A DNA stretch of 64,000 nucleotides from Ypsolopha sequella (taxonomy: Eukaryota; Arthropoda; Insecta; Lepidoptera; Ypsolophidae): assembly GCA_934047225.1 (NCBI GenBank), contig OW203985.1, positions 7,395,501 through 7,459,500 of the forward strand, written 5' to 3'. Each line of letters starts with the position of its first letter. The first letter of the stretch is position 1. Below the pieces are notes generated by a model. That model did not search any database and had not been told where the DNA came from. It was given only the letters and a program-made list of their open reading frames with translations. Below are positions 44,002 to 54,479 of the stretch, piece by piece. A program made the translations under genes and the position numbers.

Positions 44002-44941
44002 GAGGAGGTAAAAAGAAAAACATGTTTTGTCCGTCGCCTCCAAATGATGGGAAAACAGAAAAAACTTCTGATTGTCTCATACCTTGCAAAAACAATTGGA
44101 TGTTTATTTTTTATGAAAGATATTATCTTAGGGAGCATAAAACTGTTCCGTTTACTTTTAGATTCAACTTGATTTAGCTAGAACATAGACAATTAAATTG
44201 GACAAAACCTTTTTTGCATGAACTTCAGGGACAAATCACCTTTTGCATGGGTGGGTCTTGGACTTATATTTTTTTTGCATGAAACTAAATAAAATAACAG
44301 CAATGGTTTAAATTATAATTATTTGTTTTACTTATATTTCTATCATATTATTATGGGTACTTCCTCTTCTAAACAGTCACAATAATTATTTATTTCTTCG
44401 TGTTCATTTTCAGTTGTTGGTATTTAAGCCTAACATAATCCTATACCAGTCAAAGCGATCGTCTGCCATGTTTTTCCACTCCTTTCCAAACATAGTACCC
44501 AACAGTTGCTCCATGTCTTTCTTCTTCTCTGCACTGATAGCATGACTTAAGGGCAAATCATCCAATTTTACTCTTGAAAGTTGAGTATTTGTAACATTAC
44601 GTTTTGCTAAAGATACAAACGACTCAACTGATCCAAATACAAAGTTCTGGAACCCCTTAACTTTCAAGTTACGTTACGTTCAAAAAGTGTTTTGTCCATC
44701 GGAAACTGATGCTCTGATTGGAGAAACGGACAAATCACTTTCTGAACGAAACTTCAGCTTGGACAAAACGTGTTTTGCTTGTAAGGTCGTTTTTGAGCCA
44801 AGATTTTGTATAGGACAGAACACGTTTTGACAAAAATCTAAAACACAGAAACGTTGCTATTTTAGAAAATGGAGGGAATAGCAATCATAGTTTTTTTTTT
44901 ATACTTTTTGTGACAAAACACGTTTTGCTTTTAACCTCCTC
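44002..44941 (-). mobile_element. Unclassified 940-bp inverted-repeat element with a short ORF
   Basis: The ends GAGGAGGTAAAAAGAAAAAC / CAAAACACGTTTTGC... TTAACCTCCTC form inverted termini of about 30 bp. AATT is present on both sides (43998-44001, 44942-44945) and once in the empty site. GGACAAAAC/GGACAAATCAC-type motifs recur in both subterminal regions. It carries an 85-codon - strand open frame (44667-44410). It may be a DNA transposon derivative with a 4-bp target, but because AATT is palindromic the exact duplication length is ambiguous. Confidence 0.65.
44410..44667 (-). CDS. Unknown 85-aa ORF inside the 940-bp element
   Basis: Reads MKVKGFQNFVFGSVESFVSL, AKRNVTNTQLSRVKLDDLPL, then a charged helical stretch (SAEKKKDMEQLLGTMFGKEW) and DRFDWYRIMLGLNTNN before the stop. 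Composition is normal for a soluble protein: mixed charge, a few aromatics and no low complexity, unlike the junk frames nearby. I do not recognise a family. A second open frame in the opposite direction (43972-44172) crosses the element's left end and is less protein-like. It may be a captured or transposon-borne exon fragment; no splice sites or promoter were identified. Confidence 0.35.
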   Translation of the reverse strand: MKVKGFQNFVFGSVESFVSLAKRNVTNTQLSRVKLDDLPLSHAISAEKKKDMEQLLGTMFGKEWKNMADDRFDWYRIMLGLNTNN

Positions 44942-45719
44942 AATTAGAAAAAGGCGGGTATTTCCAATCCGGCTGCGATACCGCTCTTAAAGTGTAGTGA
45001 ACTTAAAATTATAACTGGCTCAAAAGGACAGATTATCCAGAGAAAAAAATGTATTATATATGGTACTCAAGAGGAGTGGTTATGAGATCAGAATAAACCA
45101 CTATTTTCCTCCAAAAACACTCACAATTTGGTCATTGACCCTCAAAAAACGTCAAAAATCGTTGGGAAAATTGTCAAACGTGATTGTGCGGCTTATTTCA
45201 TTCCACGACGAACCACCACGGTATGGACTATAGTGGTTGATGGTCGTTTGTCACTTCAATTGTCGGTCACGAAGTCCGTATGGGTTTATTCAGTTTGTTC
45301 ACGTAACCGACTTACCAACGCTAATACTTTATATTCTCTGCCAACGCTGAGCATGGTGAATCTGTTTATTTTAATAACCACATTCATGAAAAAGTTGCAG
45401 ATTAGACAACTTCTAGTCAATTAATTAACAGAAAGATAAGAAACAAAACGATGAAATTCAAAATATTAGCTCGTCACTTTAATTTCAATCAATTATTTAA
45501 TCTTATAAAAAAGTATATAAAAATATAAGACGACAACTTTTTTCGGGTTCGTTATCAAAAATGGGCCACTCTCTGTCCGACTGTCACAAGGGTATCCACT
45601 GTTGAAGCTTCAGCAGTAATAGGTATAGCCAGTTCATAGAATAATTAATTTATTATTCTAAGAGCCAGTTATAATTTTCACAGAATACGTGTTACTATAT
45701 CCGCACCTACAAAAACCAG

Positions 45720-45880
45720 GGGCTCTACCGTGTAATTCTCATTTGTATCAACTTCAAGCAAATGCATGCGAAATTCAACGCGTGCAAAAGAGATGGCATG
45801 TTAGGCGGGCGTCGTCGCACGCACGTCAAATTTCAATCTCAAGTTGATGTTGATGAAAATGAGAATTACTCGGTAGACCC
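45720..45880. mobile_element. Small MITE with about 45-bp inverted ends
   Basis: GGGCTCTACCGTGTAATTCT ... CATTTGTATCAACTTCAAG at the left faces TCAAGTTGATGTTGATG ... AGAATTACTCGGTAGACCC at the right. The centre is GC-rich (GGCGGGCGTCGTCGCACGC). Confidence 0.75.
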
Positions 45881-46368
45881 ACTGGTCGTGAGAGCCGTGT
45901 ATGAGTGGTCCGGAAGCCCTGCATACAAGTGCAGTTTAGATAAGATTAAATATTTTTAATTTTGTTACATCCTATTTTTAATTTAAATATATTTTTTATG
46001 TAATTTAAATAATTAAGGAAATGTAAATGTAAATTCCGGCTAACTTAGCTGGAATAAAATAAATTTATTTTATTATTTATTATTATTATACATCGCCTCT
46101 ATCACGGTAACTAATAAAAAATTAATTTGTTGCATATCCATCTTGAAAACGGTAATACATACAAGTTTCAAGTAAGGACCAAATGTAGTACATACTTTAT
46201 ACAGTAAAACAAGAAATAATGAAAATTTGGGTTCCGTACCTGAGTACCGTACTTACCAGTTGCCGAATTATTTGTCAAGCGCTAAGAATTTAGCGGCTGT
46301 TTTTTACCATGTTAATTTACTTAATATACCATGTGTTAGGGTACCGAACAGCATTGTGTGCCGTCCTT

Positions 46369-47316
46369 AAGCTTCGGTCTGCCGATCCCAACGCACAACG
46401 TTGCGGTGAACGGTTCAACGCAAAATCATTACGCAGCGTCACGGGCGCTAACCTAGTGGTCATTCTATTCTGCTGCAGCTAGCGACGTGGACGTAAATCC
46501 ATATTGACGCACAAGCAAGCGCACAAGACACACGACGACGCACTGACGCACACCGCAGTCAATGACTCCACGCAACACTGCGGTGTTCGTTCTGCCCGCT
46601 CTCTCGCCCATGCCCCTTACTGCTGACGCAAACGTCGACAGAACGAATGACCAGGAGCTGTATTTTTGAATCATTTGAATTTCAATTCGCATATGAATCC
46701 GCATGATTCGCATACGAGAACTCGAAATCAGTATTTTTGAAAATTCTCTACATGAATTCTGCAACGAGTGGTCTGACCCACTCGTTTTCCGATTTCTACT
46801 AGTAGAAACTATGCAAGAATGATAAGAAGAAAATATCAATGTCGATGCATCGATGAGACTGACATGACATTATAACTTTTTAATTTACATTCCGTTCACC
46901 TCCATTCATTACCGGTTTTTTAAATCAACGAAATATTGCTTTCCGGTTTTAATTTTTTCTGCGTGAAACGATAACCGTTTACAATGATTTCTACTGATTC
47001 AAAAATACATAAAATCGTGACCAATCGAATTGAATTTCGCACGTGAATTTTTTTCGTGCATGAATATATGATTCACGGCGAGTGATTCAAAAATACAGCT
47101 CCAGGAGCTGTATTTTTGAATCATTTGAATTTCAATTCGCATATGAATCCGCATGATTCGCATACGAGAACTTGAAATCAGTATTTTTGAAAATTCTCTA
47201 CATGAATTCTGCAACGAGTGAGTGATTCAAAAATACACATTCCCATACATTCATTCTTTCGGCGACGCATACCGTTCAACGCAACGTTGTGCGTTGGGAT
47301 CGTCAGACCGAAGCTT
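46369..47316. mobile_element. Foldback element containing a 120-bp direct duplication
   Basis: Outer arms: AAGCTTCGGTCTGCCGATCC ... ACGCACAACGTTGCG at the left, and CAACGTTGTGCGTTGGGATC ... GTCAGACCGAAGCTTTA at the right. Inside, 46651-46770 and 47101-47220 are direct copies differing at a single base, both full of GAATC/GATTC and GTATTTTTGAATCA motifs. At 47083-47120 the second copy is preceded by its own inverse (GATTCAAAAATACAGCTCC then AGGAGCTGTATTTTTGAATC). Confidence 0.75.
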
Positions 47317-47959
47317 TAGGCTAGTTATGAGTAGAGTAACATGCGTAACAATTTATTCAACTAGTATTCTTTTATCGCTGTTGACTTTTCATCTTGCAAT
47401 TTATACTTGGGTAGTAAAATGTAATGGTACTTTTTAAAGCTCGCACATGACTCCCAACTTTACCCGTGTAAACTAGGCATTGGTCTAGATTACTACTATT
47501 GGCTAAGACAAGAAGTAACCTGCAAACAAACTGTAAAGAAGAAACATAACATTTTATTTTACTTAGAAAAGAGTATTACCGGGGATAAAAGCTGTTACGA
47601 AACTAACTTTCGAGAATAAACAGGGTAACAACAGCAGCCGGTTACACTTTTCTTTGAAATGATTTATTTTATTTGAAATATGTTTTTGTACTATTTCCGG
47701 TTCTAATTTTAAAAAAGATGGAGGCATGTTTCTTTGGTGACTATATATATATGTATATATATACTCAAGCCTGTCTCACAGAGAAGTAGGTAAAGACCAC
47801 AGATCTCCGTCTGCTACGATCCTGATACACCTCTTTCGCTTCCTCCACATCCATCAATCTAGTCATACAAACTCTTCTATTGTGAGTACTATTGACATTG
47901 CCCATCTTCAATATGTCGCGACTGGTAAATGACTTTCATTTATATAATTTATACTCAGT

Positions 47960-48215
47960 GTCGTTAAGAGGCTATGCAAATTTTATTTTTGTCACTGTCA
48001 CTCCAAGCGAAAACACGCTCAGTGCGAGAGAGGCGGATTCAGGGCGAAATCGAAAAATGTTAGTTTTATAATTTTTATAAAAAACTAAAATAGCTAGCAA
48101 AATTTCAAATATTTAATCTCTAGATATTGTTGAAACACACCTAATAAAATATGTTTCAGTTCTGTATATGGTTCTGTATATAGTCAAAATGCATAATACC
48201 AAAAATGTATTAAAA
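47960..48215 (+). repeat. Diverged D-family copy
   Basis: CGCTCAGTGCGAGAGAGGCGG, AAACTAAAATAGCTAGCAAA and GAAACACACCTAATAAAATA correspond to D positions. The TTAAGG ends are not evident. This is an old copy. Confidence 0.4.
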
Positions 48216-48485
48216 TTTTCCGTGTATTTCATGAAATACACAAGAAAGAAGCACCTCTATTTTTACAGTGATCAGAACGACAGAGTTTGATTATATCAAT
48301 AATAGGCTGTCGTTGTCTTTGATTATATATATGTTTTTTATTTACGGAAATAAAATTAGATAGCTTTACTCTTTTTGAATAAAAGTGGATGAAAGTGTTG
48401 TAGATGGGTATATGACCAATAAGGTTCTGTTTTGTCATCATTGAGTGATTTGAAAAATTTGTCAAGCAGATATTCTGTGTAAAAG

Positions 48486-48830
48486 TGACTGTTCACGCCA
48501 CAAGCGTGACGCATGCGCATGCGCATGGGTAGTCTCGCGCCGCAGCGCCTCGCGCCGGGGGACTTGTGCGCCGGCGCTTGTTCGCTCTCTTCCGCGGCGG
48601 ACGTCTCCCGAAACACACGTGTGCACATTGTTCGCGCCGCGACACGCCGATAAATCTCGCTTACCTCGCGCTTATACTAGTGTCATGTTCTCATATTCCA
48701 CGAACCAATACATCCTGCTCATCCCTGCTCAAGACCAGCTCGATCAGCCCAACAAAAAGGGACGCCACGCGGCGCATTCGCCGGCTCAAAACAACCATCC
48801 AGAACCATCCAGAACAAAGGTTAGTTCACT
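48486..48830 (+). promoter_or_regulatory. GC-rich island with NRF-1-like site; promoter/5' exon or solo LTR candidate
   Basis: Strongly GC-rich against an AT-rich background. It includes TGCGCATGCGCATG (palindromic, NRF-1-like), CTCGCGCCGCAGCGCCTCGC and CTTGTGCGCCGGCGCTTG. It ends with a consensus splice donor after CCAGAACAAAG (GTTAGT at about 48828). Open frames on + (48566-48943, 48619-48903) have no known domain. A hairpin TGTAACCTCGCGGTTACA follows at about 48899. It may be the 5' end of a transcript or a retroelement LTR; no direct repeat partner was found in the window. Confidence 0.35.
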
Positions 48831-49133
48831 CACGTTTTTTCCCACATCTTACCCGTGTCACCTCATCCATTTTCCCTTTCTCATCAGCTCTGCATTTCTG
48901 TAACCTCGCGGTTACAGTGACACAAAACTTTAAGACATTTTGAGGACACAAGAAATTATGAACCTATTTAGTAGAATAAGCAACTTGTCAATTAAAATGA
49001 AAATTTAAAAAATTAGATCGTCACCGCGACGGTGTGTCAGAGATGTGGCAAAGTCTGAACTGTGAAATACAAGTCACGGACCATACTAGGAACATCCACT
49101 TTTCACCGACGATTATAACGTAACAATCATGAT

Positions 49134-49341
49134 GGGCGGTATATCCATCCCTAATAGCCGGGTCTTAAATGAAACAGACTGGTGACGGGCAGCGGCGTTG
49201 CTGGTGCGAGGGTCCCGTGACATGACAGCGTGTGTGAGTATGGGCAATTCTTCCAGGATGACTGCCGAGAGTGGCAAAGTCCTGGAAAGGCTTATATCCA
49301 GCAGTGGACGAACTAGGCTGATGGATGGATGGATGGATGGA
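49134..49341 (+). mobile_element. RTE-type 3' end, copy 5
   Basis: GGGCGGTATATCCATCCC to GGCTGATGGATGGATGG. It has the longest clean TGGA tail in the window and lacks the CGCGCTCACCAACCCGCC segment (internal deletion). Confidence 0.65.
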
Positions 49342-49726
49342 ATCGTGATGGGTGGCCTTCATTTGCTAAAACTGGACAAACAGCTTGACGTGCCTTCTAA
49401 AACACGCAGATCAAACACAAATGGGAAATTATTAATCGGGCGAATAAAAATATAATTAGCGACTTCAAGTGTCCGGAATAAATACCAAAGCGTGCGACTA
49501 AAAATACTGAGTGGGCGAATTTAACGGGACACCTGACGCTAGAACACCAACAACACCAGGTTTTCAAGGGTTCATTCGAAGAAACTAGGTCTCTCCTCAT
49601 ATTGAAGAAAATATATTTGATTTATCGATCTTTTATCTAGGGATTCCACCCAATTTCAATAATTGAAACTAAGATTAGTTGACGTCGTAAATGTTAAAAA
49701 CGGACAAACGTGGAAGTCGGAGCACG

Positions 49727-50092
49727 TTAAGGCGCTATAATATGCGAAAGTGCTGCCACTAGCAAAAAATAATTGCTTACTTGCTAGAATAGTTATTGAA
49801 AATCTGCTCAACTAAATGTTTGGAAATAGCAATGAACTATTTTACATAAAAAAGTTTTCAAAATCAACGTCTTTTTATAGGTAGAATTTTAACATGTGCC
49901 AAAAGCGACCGTTTTTAGAAAAAGTAAAAATTTTAGCTCATCGAAGACGTTGTCTATGAAAACTATGCTATGTAAAAATACTTCATTGATATTTCTAGAG
50001 ATTTAGTTGTGCAGATTTTCAATAATTATTTTTGTAAGAAATGATCTTTTTCTAAAGTTCCAAAGCACTTCCACTGTATTATAACGCATTAA
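49727..50092. mobile_element. TTAA MITE family E
   Basis: TTAAGGCGCTATAATATGCG ... AAAGTGCT at the left faces AGCACTTCCACTGTATTATA ... ACGCATTAA at the right. The internal sequence also folds (GAAAATCTGCTCAACTAAAT against ATTTAGTTGTGCAGATTTTC). It is bounded by TTAA and shares its right TTAA (50089-50092) with the adjoining D copy. Confidence 0.75.
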
Positions 50093-50510
50093 GATATGTA
50101 AAAATTTTAGCGTCGCTGTTACTCCATATGCGAAAAAACCCTCAGTGCGAGAGGGACGGATTCGTGGAAAAGTAGCAAAAAGTCGGTTTTTTATTAATAT
50201 AAAATGTACTAAAAATGCTATCAACATTTTGTTTAACCAGGTCCTAGATTCTGTTAAAACCCATCTAATAAAATATAATTGCAGTCCATATGTCATTCTA
50301 AATTGTCAAACCAGGAAAATTGGTGTCGATAAAGACCTCATTTCAATAAATATTTCTATCGAGCTGAAATTCTCCAATCGCGTTTCTGTTTTAACAGATC
50401 CCTAGAGAAAGATTCCAAAAATAATATACTATTTTATCAAAATTATACATTATTTACCGAAGTAGATATAGAAGTTCTAAAAGTGTCGATTTTTTTTCGT
50501 AGCGCCTTAA
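50089..50510 (+). mobile_element. MITE family D, copy 4
   Basis: Closely similar to copy 1 along its length (TTAAGATATGTAAAAATTTT... TAGCGCCTTAA), although the left end has lost GGCG. It follows family E with a single shared TTAA. Confidence 0.75.
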
Positions 50511-50606
50511 GCTTTTGATCTATTTTTGGCCTAAGTAAGGGCGATAGTGCTTACCAGTTACTACACATCACGTTTAGGACAATCGTCGGTAAAAAGCGGA
50601 TATACT

Positions 50607-50644
50607 AAGTGTGGACTGTGAATTGCATTTCACAGTCCACACTT
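50607..50644. repeat. Perfect 38-bp hairpin
   Basis: AAGTGTGGACTGTGAA, a six-base TTGCAT loop, and the exact complement TTCACAGTCCACACTT. It lies in the CD36-family intron, near GACACCCGCTCGGGGATTTA, a repeat also seen at about 21175. Confidence 0.85.
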
Positions 50645-50840
50645 GGGAACCCCTCTGACACCCGCTCGGGGATTTATGTTGTGACGATATGTTACTTTAA
50701 AGTTCTTGTATTTAAGGCCCTGCCATTCCAAAATGAGCATTTTGTTTAATTAATATTGTCAGTTCAATATCTTATTCAAATACAAGTTAAATATATGTTA
50801 CAATAGAGGATATACTCTAAACACAAGTTGATCTAAAAAC

Positions 50841-50935
50841 GTAATTTATTGCTCTTACGCCCGTGTATCATACTATGTTTTTCAATGTATAGTGTGAGGA
50901 AATAAAACAAATATAATCTTGTGAACTTTAAATTA
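50841..50935 (-). repeat. Partial copy of repeat family B
   Basis: GTAATTTATTGCTCTTACGC ... GTGAACTTTAAATTA, the inverse of the central B segment, without its hairpin partner. Confidence 0.6.
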
Positions 50936-51267
50936 ATTAAATTAAAAACTTCACTCGATAGAAAAAAATCACAAAGTAAGCTCGTCAATAAATAAAATAA
51001 TCGCGAATAAATATGTTTATAGCAAAGGTGTACAACGGAGAGAATTAAAACTTCTCCTGAATTTTCTTTACAGATAACTAAAGACACTTATCGACCCATT
51101 TTTATTTATTTCTCAATACTTTTTCAGAAATTCCAGAAAAACCTCGCAAATTCACCGACTATGCGTGCTCGCAGCGCACGAAGCGAGCGTTCTAATGTAG
51201 ACTTTCTGACAATATCATTGAGTTCAAAATTACTTAATACGATTATTGTGTTGGATGCATAGGGCCT

Positions 51268-51290
51268 TAAGGCGCTGGTTGAACTTTTTG
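51268..51290. repeat. Isolated TTAAGGCGCTG terminus (D/E-type end)
   Basis: GGGCCTTAAGGCGCTGGTTG resembles a D/E terminus lying about 35 bp inside the intron from the CD36-family donor. No opposite end was recognised. Confidence 0.35.
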
Positions 51291-51322
51291 TAATTTCATC
51301 GAAAGTTCAAAGTAAAACCTAC

Positions 51323-51448
51323 CTCATCAATCCAAAGAAGAGGGAACAGGCCAGTTGGAACCTTTTCCAACTGAGGAACACCTTTCATGCTACGTAGCTC
51401 GACATTGAATTGTAATCTCCGTACGCCCTGCAGAATTACCCCTGTGAC
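51323..51448 (-). CDS. CD36/scavenger receptor class B family protein, penultimate exon
   Basis: 126 bp (42 codons, phase 0 at both ends) on the - strand, between a ttgtttacag acceptor (51449-51450) and a GTAGGT donor (51322-51317). It encodes [40 protein letters not shown] and DE. The 'P.TG.....R.LQ.N..L......F..VP...FPLLW..E' string is the conserved distal ectodomain of CD36 family proteins (CD36, SR-BI, insect SNMP and Croquemort/emp-type receptors), immediately before the C-terminal membrane helix encoded by the next exon. The residues just before it (the usual 'P' of PVTG) would come from an exon beyond the window's right edge or an unrecognised one. The intron to the last exon is 10,369 bp. 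Confidence 0.92.
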
Positions 51449-51600
51449 CTGTAAACAAAAAAAATTGATTAATGAGGATGAGAATCAGTTTTTTCTCGTA
51501 TGGGAAAAAAATTGTCATATCACTAACGACCGTTTGCTACCTATTTGCGCTGTTTGCTAATAATACCCATATTTATTTGCCTAAATTTTGAATTTTGTAA

Positions 51601-52733
51601 CTTATCCCGTACATCAATCTATAAATTAAACCTAAAACATTCACGAAAATCAAATACAGACAAAACTCAAAAGTTACAAGCGTTTAATAGAAGTTTATAA
51701 ATACTACAAGGGCGCAAAGGAATAAATTATAAAGACGATTTAAACACGAGCGTAGCGAGTGTTTTTAACGTTACCAAGTAATTTATTGCTCTTACGCCCG
51801 TGTATCATACTATGTTTTTCAATGTATAGTGTGAGGAAATAAAACAAATATAATCTTGTGAACTTTAAATTATGATTGGCTCAAAAGAACTGTATCCAGA
51901 GCCGTTAAACAGTGGAAAAAAAAAGAATTTTTAAACTTATCCCGTACATCAATCTATAAATTAAACCTAAAACATTCACCAAAATCAAATACAGACAAAA
52001 CTCAAAAGTTACAAGCATTTAATAGAAGTTTATAAATACTACAAGGGCGCAAAGGAATAAATTATGAGGACGATTTAAAACACGAGCGTAGCGAGTGTTT
52101 TTAATGTTACCGAGTAATTTATTGCTCTTACGCCCGTGTATCATACTATGTTTTTCAAAGTATAGTGTGAGGAAATAAAACAAATATAATCTTGTGAACT
52201 TTAAATTATGATTGGCTCAAAAGAACTGTATCCAGAGACGTTAAACAGTGGAAAAAAAAAGAATTTTGTAACTTATCCCGTACATCAATCTAAAAATTAA
52301 ACCTAAAACATTCACCAAAATCAAATACAGACAAAACTCAAAAGTTACAAGCGTTTAATAGAAGTTTATAAATACTACAAGGGCGCAAAGGAATAAATTA
52401 TGAGGACGATTTAAAACACGAGCGTAGCGAGTGTTTTTAACGTTACCGAGTAATTTATTGCTCTTACGCCCGTATATCATACTATGTTTTTCAATGTATA
52501 GTGTGAGGAAATAAAACAAATATAATCTTGTGAACTTTAAATTATGATTGGCTCAAAAGAACTGTATCCAGAGCCGTTAAACAGTGGAAAAAAAAAAGTA
52601 TAACATTTATGGTACACTGGAAAGGTTGCAGGTTAGCTAACTTCTCGTAAATGACAAAAAAAAACCTTAGGACAAAATAATCGACTTTCTGTTCGGTTTT
52701 GATGCATAAAAAGTGGGCCTTTACGAGAACTTG
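51601..52733 (-). repeat. Family B element with a threefold 335-336-bp tandem duplication
   Basis: Units start CTTATCCCGTACATCAATC at 51601, 51936 and 52272. Each has about 105 bp of unique intron sequence plus about 230 bp of inverted B (ACAAGGGCGCAAAGG ... CAGTGGAAAAAAAAAG). Only the third copy continues into the rest of B (GGTTGCAGGTTAGC ... GGGCCTTTACGAGAACTTGC). The duplication therefore happened after B inserted and spans the insertion junction. Confidence 0.9.
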
Positions 52734-53472
52734 CTTATTTTTCACCAGTTTTTGTTTATTTAACTGTGTTTATCTCGCATATTTGTTCATTGCACTGAGT
52801 TTTATTTGCCATAATGACTTTTATTAATTTTGAGTGCTGTTCATTCAATTGATTTTATAATAAATAAGTACTTCAAAAACACTGTCATCATCAAATCATC
52901 AGTACATTTTGTTATGGTGAAAGGAGGGCATTATCTTAATTATGACTTCTTGGAATTGGAGCTTGCAGCACGGGTTTTTTTTTTGGGTCGTCTTACCAGC
53001 GTCATAATTCCACCCCTCACCACTGTTAAATATACCTATTTTACAAAATAAACTATTTGAATTTGAATTGGAATTTACACTCTAGGACGTTTTTAAAAGC
53101 TTGTAACTTTTATGTGTTTTGTTTCGGTAAATGTTTTGGTTCAAGTCACGAATTAATGTGGAGAATAATTTATAAAAATTAAAACTGTGGATAATTATGA
53201 ATAAATAAGGACATTACAAGCGAACAGCGCTTATCATTAGTTCTGGCTAAAATGGTGCCCTTAAGCGATTTCAGTCAATTGACGTCATCTGCAAAATGTC
53301 CCACCGTCTTCTAGACTAAACAAAGTCAATTAAGCTATCCTTTGTGAGGAGACGACAGAAGCGATGAGAAAATGGACACCACTAAGTTTAATCGCGCTGG
53401 AATAGTTTTCATCCATTAAGAATAGCAAAAGTCGACATATAGATGACAATTTTCAAAATTAAATGTGTAAGT
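52734..53472. other. Intronic or upstream DNA, no gene seen
   Basis: Contains a retroelement-type tail near 53030-53070 (ACAAAATAAACTATTTGAAT), also found at 8825-8850. No exon of the CD36-family gene was recognised here. Confidence 0.35.
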
Positions 53473-53473
53473 A

Positions 53474-54223
53474 TACAGGGTGCTTGGAAATTCTACCTAT
53501 TCCTTGAAAGAAGTTATACTAGAGATCATTTCCAACAAATAATGCCTAATTAATAATAATGCCTAAATTTTTTTTTTTTCAAGTAAAACACGTCGAAATT
53601 GCGAAAATTACAAAGTAAAATGGTCTTCTTTTTGCTTAAGACCCTTTTATTTCTGAGATTATGGGAATTCAGGGCACGAATTTTTTTAAATAAATACAAA
53701 TACAAATTTCTTTCTTTATTTATCCACAAGTAGTTAATAATTAACAGTTAATGCTTAATATTATTTTATCCTAAAGTAATTAATAGCATGCACACAGAAA
53801 ATTTAAAAATACAAATAAGAATTACATAGACAATAATAATAATGGAGATGTTGATTGTACAGGAATATTTAAACTGTTTTTATAGACCCTCTCACCTGCA
53901 CTGGCCTGAAGAAAGACCGTCCCGCAGAGTGAAAGTTTAACAATTTGGACACACAAATTGGAATAGGTGTTACACCTTATTTAATAGGATACATTATTTA
54001 ATATGATCACTAATTTATCATTAATCAGAAACATAACAAATAAGTGCCGAGAAAGGAGTAGTTATTTTTAAATTATTTGTTTTTGGTTATCAGTCTGAAA
54101 GTTTGAAAAATATCGGAGACCATTTATAAATATTGACCTCTAGCTGATAGGGCTCAATTTATTGGAAATGATCTCTAGTATAACTCGTTTCAAGGAATAG
54201 GTCGAACTTCCAAGCACCCTGTA
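53474..54223. mobile_element. TA-flanked MITE with CAGGGTG ends, hosting a retroelement fragment
   Basis: TACAGGGTGCTTGGAAATTC ... TACTAGAGATCATTTCCAA at the left faces TTGGAAATGATCTCTAGTAT ... CCAAGCACCCTGTA at the right, flanked by TA (53472-53473, 54224-54225). The ends and TA target resemble Tc1/mariner-type MITEs. At about 53683-53880 a foreign A/T-rich segment starting TAAATAAATACAAATACAAA looks like an inverted non-LTR 3' tail inserted in the middle. Confidence 0.75.
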
Positions 54224-54479
54224 TATTATTCTCACAACATGTATACTTAGGTATTGTACACACGTACAACTAGTTTTCCTTCGCAATATGTTGCCCTAAC
54301 GTGGTAGAGACAACAGCTGATATTTTATGTATTGTGTCTAAGAAAAATCGGCACAAACCCGTGAAAAAACTGCCAAATAAAAACTGAGGGACAATCTCCT
54401 GAAAAAGCATCAACCGTTTCCACTTTTTTGAAGACGACGCTATCTTTTAAGATTTGCCAGGGCTCAGGACCAGAGGCAA

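Larger units (their letters stand above)
43870..45000 (+). repeat. Repeat family I, copy 2, split by a 940-bp element
   Basis: The left part ends GTGTTCTGTTTCGATTAATT at 44001. The right part resumes AATTAGAAAAAGGCGGGTAT at 44942 and ends TGCGATACCGCTCTT. Copy 1 and the 54.5-55.0-kb copies show the same sequence uninterrupted. Confidence 0.65.

Noticed and set aside
48356..48943. Open frames around the GC-rich island as protein genes
   Set aside because: GC richness suppresses stop codons in several frames at once; no recognisable domain.
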